From positions 62,001 to 126,000 of the forward strand of contig NZ_RQVL01000003.1 of assembly GCF_003992005.1 (NCBI RefSeq): DNA of 64,000 nt. The letters are read 5' to 3'. Position 1 is the stretch's first letter; every line of letters begins with the position of its first letter. Positions 37,641 through 46,748 of this stretch are shown piece after piece. The notes beneath the pieces were generated by a model. It was not told the origin of the DNA and made no database searches. It saw nothing but the letters and a program-made list of their open reading frames with translations. The translations under genes and the position numbers were made by a program. The stretch comes from Veillonella sp. VA139. GTDB taxonomy: Bacteria > Bacillota > Negativicutes > Veillonellales > Veillonellaceae.

Positions 37641-38429
37641 ATGGATACATCTGTAAAATCAAATAAAATGAAACTCTATGGGTTTAATAATTTAACAAAA
37701 ACCTTGAGTTTTAATATTTATGATATTTGTTATACGCGTACAGAAGAAGAAAAACGCCAATATATTGAATACATTGACGAAGTTTACAATGCACAGCGCC
37801 TGACTGATATTTTAACAGAGGTTTCACATATTATCGGAGCCAATGTGTTGAATGTGGCAAAGCAAGACTATGATCCACAAGGGGCAAGCGTAACCATCCT
37901 GATTTCGGAAGAACCTGTTGATAAAGTAGATAAAGATGATGTGGTAATGCATCTCGATAAATCTCATTTGACGGTTCATACCTACCCTGAAAGTCATCCA
38001 GACAACGGAGTAAGCACATTCCGTGCAGATATTGACGTGTCCACATGTGGTCAGATTTCTCCGCTCAACGCATTAAACTATCTCATCGATAGCTTTGATT
38101 CCGATATCATTAGCTTAGATTATAGAGTGCGTGGATTCACTCGCGATATTCATGGTAAAAAATTATTCATGGACCATCGCATGAACTCCATCCAAAATTA
38201 TATCAATTCTAAAACTCGTAATCTTTACAATATGATCGATGTGAATGTGTATCAAGAAAATATTTTCCATACCAAAATGATGCTGAAAGAGTACGACATT
38301 AATAATTATTTGTTTGGTATTACCGAAGAAGATTTGACGCTGAAAGAGCGTAAACAAATCAACCAGCAACTCAAACAAGAGATGGCTGAAATCTTTTACG
38401 GTAGAAACTTACCATCATTGAAAATCTAG
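37641..38429 (+). CDS. speD: S-adenosylmethionine decarboxylase proenzyme
   Basis: SpeD supplies decarboxylated S-adenosylmethionine, the aminopropyl donor for spermidine. The 262-residue length and sequence fit the E. coli-type (about 264 residues), which self-cleaves to make a pyruvoyl group. The processing serine is in [12 protein letters not shown], preceded by the usual Lys. The conserved cysteine motif is [17 protein letters not shown]. No speE lies next to it. It is followed by malic enzyme after 11 bases, possibly in one transcript. Confidence 0.94.
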   Translation: MDTSVKSNKMKLYGFNNLTKTLSFNIYDICYTRTEEEKRQYIEYIDEVYNAQRLTDILTEVSHIIGANVLNVAKQDYDPQGASVTILISEEPVDKVDKDDVVMHLDKSHLTVHTYPESHPDNGVSTFRADIDVSTCGQISPLNALNYLIDSFDSDIISLDYRVRGFTRDIHGKKLFMDHRMNSIQNYINSKTRNLYNMIDVNVYQENIFHTKMMLKEYDINNYLFGITEEDLTLKERKQINQQLKQEMAEIFYGRNLPSLKI

Positions 38430-38440
38430 GAGGTTTTCCC

Positions 38441-39628
38441 ATGGACGTAAAACAAGAGGCAATTGAAAAACGCTTGGAACTAAAAGGTTTCTTGCAAACT
38501 GGAACAAAATATGAATTAAAAGATGCTCATGACTTAACAGTGGCGTACACTCCAGGTGTAGCTGAGCCATGCCTTCATATCAAAGAAGATGAAGATAAAT
38601 CCTTCGACTTAACATGTCGTTCTAATATGGTAGCCGTTGTATCCGACGGTACTCGCGTATTGGGTTTAGGTGATATCGGAGCAGCAGCTGCGATTCCAGT
38701 AATGGAAGGTAAATCCCTATTGTTCAAACGCTTTGGTAATGTAGATTGCATTCCTTTGGTAATCGATACAAAAGATCCAGACGTGTTGATCAACACTGTA
38801 AAATTAGTACAAAAAAACTTTGCAGGCATTAACTTAGAAGATATTTCTTCTCCTAAATGTTACGAAATCGAAAATCGCTTAAAAGAAGAACTAGAAATTC
38901 CTGTATTCCACGATGATCAACATGGTACAGCTATTGCTTGTTTAGCAGGTGTGAAAGCGGCTCTTCGCTTTGTGAAAAAAGACTTGTCCAAAGTTAAAAT
39001 CGTGGTGAATGGGGCAGGTGCAGCAGGTGCTAATATTGCTCGCTTGTTATACTTAGCAGGTGCGCGTGATATTACCTTAATGGTAAGCTCTGGTGTATTG
39101 AACAAAGATTACAAACGTCTTGATTCCTTACAAGCTGAATTGATCAAAACATTAGGTCAAGAAACAAAAACTGGCAATTTAGCAGAGATTGCTAAAGGTG
39201 CAGACGTATTGTTAGGTGTATCTGCAGCAGGTGCTTTCACAAAAGAAATTTTAGAAAGCTTAGCAGATGATGCGATTGTATTTGCAATGGCTAACCCAGT
39301 GCCAGAAGTAATGTATGAAGAAGCGAAAGCAGCTGGCGTACGTGTGATGGGTACGGGTCGAAGCGATGCGCCTAACCAAATCAATAACGTAAACGTATTC
39401 CCTGGTATCTTCCGTGGCGCCATCGACGTACAAGCACGTGAAATCAATGATGAAATGAAATTGGCAGCCGCTGAGGCGCTAGCAGCTCTTGTAACAGATG
39501 AAGAATTAGCAGAAGACTACGTAGTAGCCAATGCATTCGATAAACGTGTTCCACTAGCAGTGGCAAAAGCAGTAGCTGAAACAGCGATTAAAACTGGTGT
39601 AGCTCGTAAAACAGAAGTTCCTTACTAA
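38441..39628 (+). CDS. Malic enzyme (oxaloacetate-decarboxylating)
   Basis: Malic enzyme converts malate to pyruvate and CO2 with reduction of NAD(P). The 395-residue short bacterial form shows YTPGVAEPC, DGTRVLGLGDIGAAAAIPVMEGK, the metal-binding VFHDDQHGTAIA, and a Rossmann motif VVNGAGAAGANIARLL. NPVPEVM and SDAPNQINN follow in the second half. In lactate- and malate-fermenting Negativicutes this links C4 acids to pyruvate. The cofactor choice between NAD and NADP is not clear. A strong terminator follows. Confidence 0.95.
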   Translation: MDVKQEAIEKRLELKGFLQTGTKYELKDAHDLTVAYTPGVAEPCLHIKEDEDKSFDLTCRSNMVAVVSDGTRVLGLGDIGAAAAIPVMEGKSLLFKRFGNVDCIPLVIDTKDPDVLINTVKLVQKNFAGINLEDISSPKCYEIENRLKEELEIPVFHDDQHGTAIACLAGVKAALRFVKKDLSKVKIVVNGAGAAGANIARLLYLAGARDITLMVSSGVLNKDYKRLDSLQAELIKTLGQETKTGNLAEIAKGADVLLGVSAAGAFTKEILESLADDAIVFAMANPVPEVMYEEAKAAGVRVMGTGRSDAPNQINNVNVFPGIFRGAIDVQAREINDEMKLAAAEALAALVTDEELAEDYVVANAFDKRVPLAVAKAVAETAIKTGVARKTEVPY

Positions 39629-39649
39629 GATAAAGAACTCTCATATAGT

Positions 39650-39698
39650 ATAGAGGTAGGTTGAAGTGTTGACTCAACCTACCTCTATCTTTTTTTTA
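39650..39698 (+). terminator. Rho-independent terminator after malic enzyme
   Basis: Perfect 15-bp stem (39650-39664 with 39674-39688) and a long T run. Confidence 0.92.
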
Positions 39699-39733
39699 TG
39701 TCTAGTCTGTGAAAATTATCACCTGACAAAAAA

Positions 39734-39839
39734 TTAGAAAACCTAAAAAATATTTAGAAAAAGTATTGAATTATAGATATGACAGTGCTATAATGAGGGC
39801 ATACCTAATAAATTGTTAGAAAGCCTAAATAATAGTTAG
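39734..39839 (+). promoter_or_regulatory. Promoter of the purine/selenium locus with two 24-bp direct repeats
   Basis: TTGAAT (39766-39771), 17-bp spacer, and an extended -10 TGCTATAAT (TATAAT 39789-39794) form a strong promoter. Two copies of TTAGAAA-x-CCTAAA-x-AATA-x-TTAG lie at 39734-39757 (upstream of the -35) and at 39816-39839 (in the leader). They start 82 bp apart and differ at three positions. Each contains TTAG and CTAA half-sites in inverted orientation. They are good candidates for binding sites of the regulator encoded just downstream. Confidence 0.65.
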
Positions 39840-39848
39840 GAGACAATT

Positions 39849-40520
39849 ATGAAATTAGAACAATTAAAGGTAATTGCGCATGGTATTGCGACACAATTTG
39901 GAGCTTCATGTGAAGTGTTGATTCACGACGTGCAAATAGAAACATTAGAGAGTTCTATTGTGTATATTGAGCACGGGGATATTTCTAACCGAAATGTAGG
40001 TGATGGCGCCTCGCATGCTGTACTAGATGCGATACGAAATGACGATGGTCAGTGTCAAGGTAAGGAAGCGTATCTAACACGAACCAAAGATGGAAGGGTT
40101 CTTCGATCGACGACAATGTATATACGTGATGATAATGATAAATTACAGTATTTATTATGTATTAACTACGATATTACTGATTTTATTACATTACAAAACT
40201 CATTAGATCGAATTATCACATCCAGTAATCGAGCGTGGGAAACAAAAGGTGAACGAATTGTTACATCTGTTAGCGATTTGTTGAGCGATATGTTATCTCA
40301 AGCTGAAAAAGTAGTAGGGCGACCAGCACATTTAATGAATAAGAATGAGCGTCTGGAAGCAATACGATATTTATATTGCCAGGGCGCTTTTTTGATTTCA
40401 AAGGCATCTGATAAGATATCGGAATATTTCAACGTTTCTAAATTTACTTTATATAATGACCTAAATCAGGTGAAAGAAGAGGAGGAATTACATGGAACGG
40501 ATTCAATGGGTGAAAAATAA
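39849..40520 (+). CDS. YheO/DauR-type transcriptional regulator (PAS-like sensor and HTH)
   Basis: This 223-residue protein has an N-terminal YheO-like PAS domain (about 1-115; GASCEVLIHDVQ, then DGRVLRSTTMYIRDDNDKLQYLLCINYDIT). A linker follows, then a C-terminal HTH of the HTH_22 type (about 165-215; ERLEAIRYLYCQGAFLISKA and YFNVSKFTLYNDL). Such regulators commonly sit beside amino-acid or ammonia-lyase genes. Here it heads the ygeX-ygeY-ygeW series and overlaps ygeX by 29 bases, so it probably senses a pathway metabolite and controls the locus. The ligand is unknown. Confidence 0.88.
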   Translation: MKLEQLKVIAHGIATQFGASCEVLIHDVQIETLESSIVYIEHGDISNRNVGDGASHAVLDAIRNDDGQCQGKEAYLTRTKDGRVLRSTTMYIRDDNDKLQYLLCINYDITDFITLQNSLDRIITSSNRAWETKGERIVTSVSDLLSDMLSQAEKVVGRPAHLMNKNERLEAIRYLYCQGAFLISKASDKISEYFNVSKFTLYNDLNQVKEEEELHGTDSMGEK

Positions 40521-41700
40521 TATGCCTGGGTCTGAGGACCTAAATACGCATATTATGAGTGTGAAATCAAGTGAAGGTGTAAGGGAATTTCATAAAAGTT
40601 TCCCACAATATGAAGAAACACCATTAACTGAATTACCACGTATGGCAGAGCATTTAGGATTGAATAGATTGTTTATTAAAGATGAATCCTATCGTTTTGG
40701 ATTAAACGCTTTCAAAGTGTTGGGTGGATCCTATGCGATTGCTAAGTTTGTGGCACAAGAATTAGGTAAAGAAGTATCCGAGTTACCATACTCTGTATTA
40801 ACATCTAAAGAATTACGTGATGAATTTGGTCAAGCTACATTCTTCACGGCTACTGATGGAAATCATGGTCGTGGCGTTGCTTGGGCGGCTAATAAATTGG
40901 GCCAAAAATCTGTAGTATTCATGCCAAAAGGTTCTACAGAAACTCGTAAACAAAATATTGCAGCAGAAGGTGCAACAGTTACAATTGAAGAAATGAACTA
41001 CGATGATTGCGTACGCTTAGCTACAGCAGAATCTAAAAAAGTTAACCATGGTGTTGTTATCCAAGATACAGCTTGGGATGGATATGAAGAAATTCCAGCA
41101 TGGATTATGCAAGGCTACGGCACAATGGCATTAGAAGCTACTGAACAACTAGAAAAAGCAGGCGTGGATGTACCTACACATGTTATCGTACAAGCTGGCG
41201 TTGGTTCCTTAGCAGGTGCTGTGACTGGTTATGTAGTAAACCGCTATAAAGATGCTCCTGTGAAACCAAAAATTGTTGTTGTAGAAGCATCCGCAGCAGA
41301 CTGCTTATACAAAGGTGCTAAAGCAGGCGACGGGGACTTACGCATTGTTGGTGGAGATTTACAAACTATCATGGCAGGGTTAGCTTGCGGTGAACCAAAT
41401 ACAATTTCTTGGGACATCTTAAAAAATCATGTGGACGTATTCGTATCCGCTCCAGACTGGGTAGCATCCCTAGGTATGCGCATGAGTGCAGCTCCTATTA
41501 AAGGCGATGCAAGCATTACATCTGGTGAGTCTGGTGCTGTACCATTTGGTTTAGTAGCAGCCGCTATGACAATGGATGAATATAAAGATTTGAAAGAAGA
41601 CTTAGGTCTTACAAAAGACTCCAAAGTCCTTTGTTTCTCCACAGAAGGGGATACAGATCCAACACGTTATCAAGAAATCGTATGGCAAGGGAAATTTTAA
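40492..41700 (+). CDS. ygeX: Diaminopropionate ammonia-lyase, YgeX type
   Basis: This 402-residue pyridoxal-phosphate enzyme is of the tryptophan-synthase-beta fold. The cofactor lysine is in RFGLNAFKVLGGSYA, the substrate loop is TDGNHGRGVAW, and the glycine-rich phosphate loop is QAGVGSLAGAVTGY. The family reaction is 2,3-diaminopropionate to pyruvate and two ammonia. In purine-fermentation loci it is thought to release ammonia from a late intermediate. It starts with GAGGAGG and overlaps the regulator gene, so expression is coupled. Confidence 0.94.
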   Translation: MERIQWVKNNMPGSEDLNTHIMSVKSSEGVREFHKSFPQYEETPLTELPRMAEHLGLNRLFIKDESYRFGLNAFKVLGGSYAIAKFVAQELGKEVSELPYSVLTSKELRDEFGQATFFTATDGNHGRGVAWAANKLGQKSVVFMPKGSTETRKQNIAAEGATVTIEEMNYDDCVRLATAESKKVNHGVVIQDTAWDGYEEIPAWIMQGYGTMALEATEQLEKAGVDVPTHVIVQAGVGSLAGAVTGYVVNRYKDAPVKPKIVVVEASAADCLYKGAKAGDGDLRIVGGDLQTIMAGLACGEPNTISWDILKNHVDVFVSAPDWVASLGMRMSAAPIKGDASITSGESGAVPFGLVAAAMTMDEYKDLKEDLGLTKDSKVLCFSTEGDTDPTRYQEIVWQGKF

Positions 41701-41777
41701 TTTAACCTATTAAGTCATATACAGTTAATTTTAACTTTAACCTATATGTATATGTGTATTACAAGGAGGAAAAGGTA

Positions 41778-43085
41778 ATGGATTTACAAGCCGTAAAAGC
41801 AGCAGCGCAAGGCTATGAAGCAGCGATGACAAAATTTTTAAGAGAAATCGTCGCATTCCCTGGTGAAAGTGCGGAAGAAGAACAACATGTTCGCCGCATC
41901 GAAAAAGAAATGAAAGACTTAGGATTTGATGAAGTAGAAGTGGATCCTATGGGTAACATTCTTGGCTATATGGGAACTGGTAAAACATTGATTGCTTTTG
42001 ACGGACATATTGATACAGTAGGTATCGGTAACCGTGACAACTGGAACTTTGATCCATATGAGGGATTTGAAAGCGACACTGAAATCGGTGGTCGTGGCGT
42101 ATCTGACCAATTAGGTGGTATCGTATCCGCAGTATACGGTGCAAAAATCATGAAAGACTTAGGTTTATTGAATGATAAATATCGTGTATTAGTAGTTGGT
42201 ACAGTACAAGAAGAAGATTGTGATGGTTTGTGTTGGGAATACATTATTAAAGAGCGTGGCATTCGTCCAGAATTCGTAGTATCCACAGAACCAACTGATG
42301 GCGGTATCTATCGTGGTCAACGTGGTCGTATGGAAATTCGCATCGATGTTGAAGGCGTGTCTTGCCATGGTTCTGCACCAGATCGCGGTGATAATGCCAT
42401 CTACAAAATGGCTGACATTTTACAAGATGTTCGTGCATTAAATGCAAACAATTCTACAGAAAGCACACGTGTTCGTGGCTTAGAAAAAATGTTGGATCCA
42501 AAATTCAACCCTGACCACTATGAAGAAGCTCGCTTCTTGGGACGTGGTACAGTAACAACTTCCCAAATTTTCTACACATCCCCAAGCCGTTGTGCAGTAG
42601 CAGACTCTTGCGCAGTATCTCTTGACCGTCGTATGACAGCAGGTGAAACATGGCAAAGTTGCTTAAAAGAAATCGAAGATTTACCAGCTGTACAAAAATA
42701 CGGTGCGAAAGTATCTATGTACGAATATGCTCGTCCATCTTGGACTGGTTTAACATATCCAATCGAATGCTACTTCCCAACATGGGTAATTCCTAAAGAT
42801 CATAAAGTAACAAAAGCGTTAGAAGAATCTTACATCTCCTTATTTGGCACAGAACGTATTGGTGCTGAAGTTACATTGGCAGAACGTAAAGCTCGCCCGT
42901 TGACTGATAAATGGACATTCTCTACAAATGGCGTATCCATCATGGGACGTAATGGTATTCCTTGCATCGGTTTCGGTCCTGGCGCAGAAGCACAAGCACA
43001 TGCTCCTAACGAAATCACATGGAAACAAGACCTTGTAACATGTGCAGCAGTATATGCAATCTTACCTACAAACTATTGCAAATAA
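41778..43085 (+). CDS. ygeY: YgeY-family M20 hydrolase linked to selenium metabolism
   Basis: This 435-residue metallopeptidase-fold amidohydrolase of the M20/ArgE/DapE group has metal-binding FDGHIDTVG, a later [11 protein letters not shown] (bridging carboxylates) and the dimerisation domain starting [19 protein letters not shown]. The family is restricted to selenium-dependent molybdenum hydroxylase loci and is expected to hydrolyse a ureido- or amide-type intermediate. The start was set at the ATG preceded by AAGGAGG; a longer frame begins eight codons earlier without a site. Confidence 0.93.
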   Translation: MDLQAVKAAAQGYEAAMTKFLREIVAFPGESAEEEQHVRRIEKEMKDLGFDEVEVDPMGNILGYMGTGKTLIAFDGHIDTVGIGNRDNWNFDPYEGFESDTEIGGRGVSDQLGGIVSAVYGAKIMKDLGLLNDKYRVLVVGTVQEEDCDGLCWEYIIKERGIRPEFVVSTEPTDGGIYRGQRGRMEIRIDVEGVSCHGSAPDRGDNAIYKMADILQDVRALNANNSTESTRVRGLEKMLDPKFNPDHYEEARFLGRGTVTTSQIFYTSPSRCAVADSCAVSLDRRMTAGETWQSCLKEIEDLPAVQKYGAKVSMYEYARPSWTGLTYPIECYFPTWVIPKDHKVTKALEESYISLFGTERIGAEVTLAERKARPLTDKWTFSTNGVSIMGRNGIPCIGFGPGAEAQAHAPNEITWKQDLVTCAAVYAILPTNYCK

Positions 43086-43130
43086 TAGTTTACATTTTAT
43101 GAAGCTATAAATTATTAATGAGGTGCAAAA

Positions 43131-44324
43131 ATGGCAGATTTCAAAAAATGTGTAGACGCATTAGCTAAGTTAGACACAAAAAACATGTACAACAATGACT
43201 TCTTCTTGACTTGGGAAAAAACAGACGACGAATTACAAGCTGTTTGGGCTGTAGCTGATGCATTACGTGCATTGCGTGAGCGCAATATCTCTACAAAAGT
43301 ATTCGACAGTGGCCTTGGTATCTCCTTATTCCGTGATAACTCCACTCGTACTCGTTTCTCCTTCGCATCTGCTTGTAACTTATTAGGTTTAGAAGTACAA
43401 GACTTAGATGAAGGAAAATCTCAAATCGCTCATGGCGAAACTGTACGTGAAACAGCGAATATGATCTCCTTCATGGCTGACATCATCGGTATCCGTGATG
43501 ATATGTATATCGGTAAAGGTAATGCATACATGCATGCAGTAGCTGATGCAGTAGAAGAAGGCCATAAAGACGGCGTATTAGAACAACGTCCTACATTGGT
43601 AAACTTACAATGTGATATCGACCATCCAACACAATTGATGGCTGATACGGCTCACCTTATCAATGAATTTGGTGGACTTGAAAACTTAAAAGGTAAAAAA
43701 GTGGCTATGACTTGGGCATACTCCCCATCCTATGGTAAACCTCTTTCCGTACCACAAGGTGCTATCGGTTTATTCACTCGTTTAGGTATGGAAGTTGTAT
43801 TAGCGCATCCAGAAGGATACGAAGTAATGCCAGAAGTTGAAGAAGTTGCTAAAAAACAAGCACAAGCTAGTGGAGGATCTTTCAAACGTACAAACGACAT
43901 GAAAGAAGCTTTCAAAGATGCTGATATTGTATACCCTAAATCCTGGGCACCTTTCGCAGCAATGGAAGAAAGAACTGACTTATATGGCAAAGGCGATACA
44001 GCAGGCATTAAAGAATTAGAAGGTCGTTTATTAGAACAAAATGCACAACATAAAGATTGGGCTTGCACAGAAGATATGATGAGTCTTACAAAAGACGGTA
44101 AAGCATTATACTTACATTGCTTACCAGCTGATATCACTGGCGTAAGCTGTGAAGAAGGTGAAGTTGACGCATCCGTATTTGATCGTTATCGTGTACCTCT
44201 TTACAAAGAAGCGAGCTATAAACCATATGTAATTGCTGCTATGATTTTATTAAGCAAATTTGAAAATCCAGTAGAATTATTGAAAGAGCTAGAAGAAAAG
44301 GGAACAGAAAGAGTTCTCCGCTAA
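43131..44324 (+). CDS. ygeW: Knotted carbamoyltransferase YgeW
   Basis: This 397-residue protein is of the aspartate/ornithine carbamoyltransferase superfamily. The carbamoyl-phosphate motif is DNSTRTRFSFASA; a second-domain motif is LHCLPAD. YgeW proteins have an extra deep trefoil knot and a natural substrate different from ornithine. In these loci the enzyme is expected to phosphorolyse a carbamoylated (ureido) compound and so produce carbamoyl phosphate for the following kinase. It is separated from the kinase gene by a short hairpin. Confidence 0.95.
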   Translation: MADFKKCVDALAKLDTKNMYNNDFFLTWEKTDDELQAVWAVADALRALRERNISTKVFDSGLGISLFRDNSTRTRFSFASACNLLGLEVQDLDEGKSQIAHGETVRETANMISFMADIIGIRDDMYIGKGNAYMHAVADAVEEGHKDGVLEQRPTLVNLQCDIDHPTQLMADTAHLINEFGGLENLKGKKVAMTWAYSPSYGKPLSVPQGAIGLFTRLGMEVVLAHPEGYEVMPEVEEVAKKQAQASGGSFKRTNDMKEAFKDADIVYPKSWAPFAAMEERTDLYGKGDTAGIKELEGRLLEQNAQHKDWACTEDMMSLTKDGKALYLHCLPADITGVSCEEGEVDASVFDRYRVPLYKEASYKPYVIAAMILLSKFENPVELLKELEEKGTERVLR

Positions 44325-44329
44325 GAGCA

Positions 44330-44363
44330 AAGGGGCTGTCTGTTCAGACAGTCCCTTATTTTA
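44330..44363 (+). terminator. Hairpin between ygeW and arcC
   Basis: AAGGG, CTGTCT pair with AGACAG, CCCTT around a four-base loop, followed by ATTTT. It may reduce read-through or stabilise the upstream message. Confidence 0.7.
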
Positions 44364-44410
44364 ATCCCTACAAAGTAGTTAGGAATATATACACCATAGA
44401 GAGGTACCCT

Positions 44411-45346
44411 ATGAAAAAACGTGTTGTTATCGCTTTAGGGGGCAATGCCCTAGGTAATACATTACCAGAACAAATGATTGCAGTAAAAGAAACTTCGAAA
44501 GCAATCGTAGATTTAATCGAAGCAGATTGTGATGTTATCGTTACCCATGGCAATGGTCCTCAAATCGGTATGATCAATAATGCTATGGCTGCATTGACAA
44601 GAGAAGTAGAAGGTCAACCTAATACTCCGTTGTCTGTATGCGTAGCCATGAGTCAGGCATATATTGGATATGATTTACAAAACGCATTACGCGAAGAATT
44701 GTTAAATAGAGGTATTACAGATTTGCCTGTAACAACAATGGTTACACAAGTTCGTGTAGATGCAGATGATCCAGCTTTCTTAGACCCTACAAAACCAATT
44801 GGTCATTTCATGACAAAAGAAGAAGCTGTACATGCTGTGAACCAATATGATTATGTGGTAAAAGAAGATGCAGGTCGTGGCTATCGCCGTGTAGTAGCAT
44901 CTCCAGCACCAAAAGAAATTATTGAATTACAAGCTATCAAAGGCTTAATTGGTCATGAATTGGTCATCGCTTGCGGTGGCGGCGGTATCCCGGTAGTTCG
45001 CAATGGAAATCACTTAACAGGTGCCTCTGCAGTTATCGATAAAGACTGGACTAGTAGCTTATTAGCACAAGAAGTTGATGCTGATGTATTGATTATTTTA
45101 ACAGCTATTGAAAAAGCAGCGATTAACTATGGTAAAGAAAACCAACAATGGTTAGAGCACATTACTGTAGAAGAAGCAGAAAAACACATCCAAAATGGTG
45201 AATTTGCAGAAGGTTCTATGAAACCAAAAATGGAAGCAGCTGTAGCTTTTGCTAAATCGAAACCAGGTAGAAAAGCAATTATCACACAACTAGAAAAATC
45301 TAGAGAAGGTATTGAAGGAAAAACAGGCACTCACATCGAATTATAA
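44411..45346 (+). CDS. arcC: Carbamate kinase (YqeA/ArcC type)
   Basis: Carbamate kinase converts carbamoyl phosphate and ADP to ATP, ammonia and CO2. The 311-residue protein has the amino-acid-kinase start KKRVVIALGGNALG. It also has HGNGPQIGMINNA, the glycine-rich ACGGGGIPVV, and the nucleotide site AVIDKDWTSSLLA and TAIEKAAINY. Next to YgeW it gives the locus its substrate-level phosphorylation step. No arginine deiminase genes are present, which separates it from the arc pathway. Confidence 0.96.
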   Translation: MKKRVVIALGGNALGNTLPEQMIAVKETSKAIVDLIEADCDVIVTHGNGPQIGMINNAMAALTREVEGQPNTPLSVCVAMSQAYIGYDLQNALREELLNRGITDLPVTTMVTQVRVDADDPAFLDPTKPIGHFMTKEEAVHAVNQYDYVVKEDAGRGYRRVVASPAPKEIIELQAIKGLIGHELVIACGGGGIPVVRNGNHLTGASAVIDKDWTSSLLAQEVDADVLIILTAIEKAAINYGKENQQWLEHITVEEAEKHIQNGEFAEGSMKPKMEAAVAFAKSKPGRKAIITQLEKSREGIEGKTGTHIEL

Positions 45347-45393
45347 TAGTAGTATTTCATTGAATACTGTTTTTCATAGAAAGGAGCCTATCT

Positions 45394-46722
45394 ATGATTT
45401 TATTAGGAAAAGGAACTGTCGTTACACGCAATCCATTACAACCGATTATTGAAGATGGTGGAGTACTAATGGATGGCACTAAAATTGTGGCAGTAGACTC
45501 ATACGAAACATTGCGCAAACAATATCCAAAAGCATATCGAGTGAACGCGCATGGACGCTTGATTATGCCTGGTTTTGTAAATGCTCATCATCATATTTAT
45601 TCCGCCTTAGCCCGTGGATTATATATCCCTGGTAATAACCCAACAAATTTTAAAGAAATTTTAGATGGATTGTGGTTTTACCTAGATAAACGTCTTGCGA
45701 AAGAAGATGTGTGGGCAAGTGCGATTGTGACCTATATGGCATGTATCGAAAATGGTGTGACTTCCATATTTGATCATCATGCAAGTTATGGGGAAACAGA
45801 AGGTAGTTTATCTGTTATCAGTGAAGTGGCACAAGACTTCGGCGTTCGTTCTTGCTTATGTTATGAAGTAAGTGATCGTAATGGCCAAGAGGAAATGGAG
45901 AAAGCGGTAGCAGAAAACGTACGCTTTGGTAAAGAAGCAAAAGAAAACCCTGAAACACTCGCAGCTATGATGGGGTTACATGCATCTTTCACATTAAGTA
46001 AAGATACATTAGCCTATGTTCGTGAACAAAATGTAGACAATTTGGGATATCACATCCATGTAGCAGAAGGCACAACAGATCAAGAAGATAGCCAAGAAAA
46101 ATATGGCATGCGTGCAGTACATCGCTTGCATGAAGATGGCATCCTAGGACCAAAAACGATTGCTGGACATTGTATCCATGTAGATGATAGTGAAGTGAAG
46201 GTATTAGCTGAAACTGGCACCGTGGTGGCTCATAATCCAGAAAGTAATATGGGTAATGCAGTAGGAGCACCTAATGTATTACAACTTATGGGAGCAGGTA
46301 TTCCAGTGGGTCTTGGTACAGATGGATATACGAGCGATATGTTAGAATCCTACAAAGTAGCAAATTGCTTAGTGAAGCATAACATGCAACATCCAAATGT
46401 TGGTTGGACTGAAATTCCACATATGTTATTCAATACTAACCCAGCAATGATTGAAAAATTCTTCCCTGTAAAAGTTGGTACCTTGACACCGGGGGCAGAA
46501 GCAGATGTAATTGTGTTAGATTATATTCCTAGAACAGATTTACATGCTGATAATATCAATGGTCATTTACTATTTGGACTTAATGGTCTCAATGTAATTA
46601 CAACGATTTCTGGTGGTAAGGTACGTATGCTAGATCGTCAACTATGTGGCATGAATAAAGAAGAATTGCTACGAGAAGTACGACAAATTTCCCATCGTTT
46701 ATGGAAACGATTAGTCCCATAA
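45394..46722 (+). CDS. ssnA: SsnA-type aminohydrolase
   Basis: This 442-residue member of the amidohydrolase superfamily has metal ligands in NAHHHIYSALARG (about residue 65), HIHVAEG, GHCIHVD and GLGTDGY, the normal set for a mononuclear deaminase. SsnA proteins occur in the selenium/molybdenum purine loci and resemble guanine and chlorohydrolase-type deaminases. The likely role is deamination or opening of a purine-derived ring, but the substrate is not established. AAAGGAG precedes the start. Confidence 0.93.
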   Translation: MILLGKGTVVTRNPLQPIIEDGGVLMDGTKIVAVDSYETLRKQYPKAYRVNAHGRLIMPGFVNAHHHIYSALARGLYIPGNNPTNFKEILDGLWFYLDKRLAKEDVWASAIVTYMACIENGVTSIFDHHASYGETEGSLSVISEVAQDFGVRSCLCYEVSDRNGQEEMEKAVAENVRFGKEAKENPETLAAMMGLHASFTLSKDTLAYVREQNVDNLGYHIHVAEGTTDQEDSQEKYGMRAVHRLHEDGILGPKTIAGHCIHVDDSEVKVLAETGTVVAHNPESNMGNAVGAPNVLQLMGAGIPVGLGTDGYTSDMLESYKVANCLVKHNMQHPNVGWTEIPHMLFNTNPAMIEKFFPVKVGTLTPGAEADVIVLDYIPRTDLHADNINGHLLFGLNGLNVITTISGGKVRMLDRQLCGMNKEELLREVRQISHRLWKRLVP

Positions 46723-46748
46723 TACACTTTCAGTAAGGAGTGAATACT

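Noticed and set aside
45351-45374. Weak hairpin after carbamate kinase as a terminator
   Set aside because: The stem is only six A/T-rich pairs. ssnA follows closely and probably shares the transcript, so I did not list it as a terminator.
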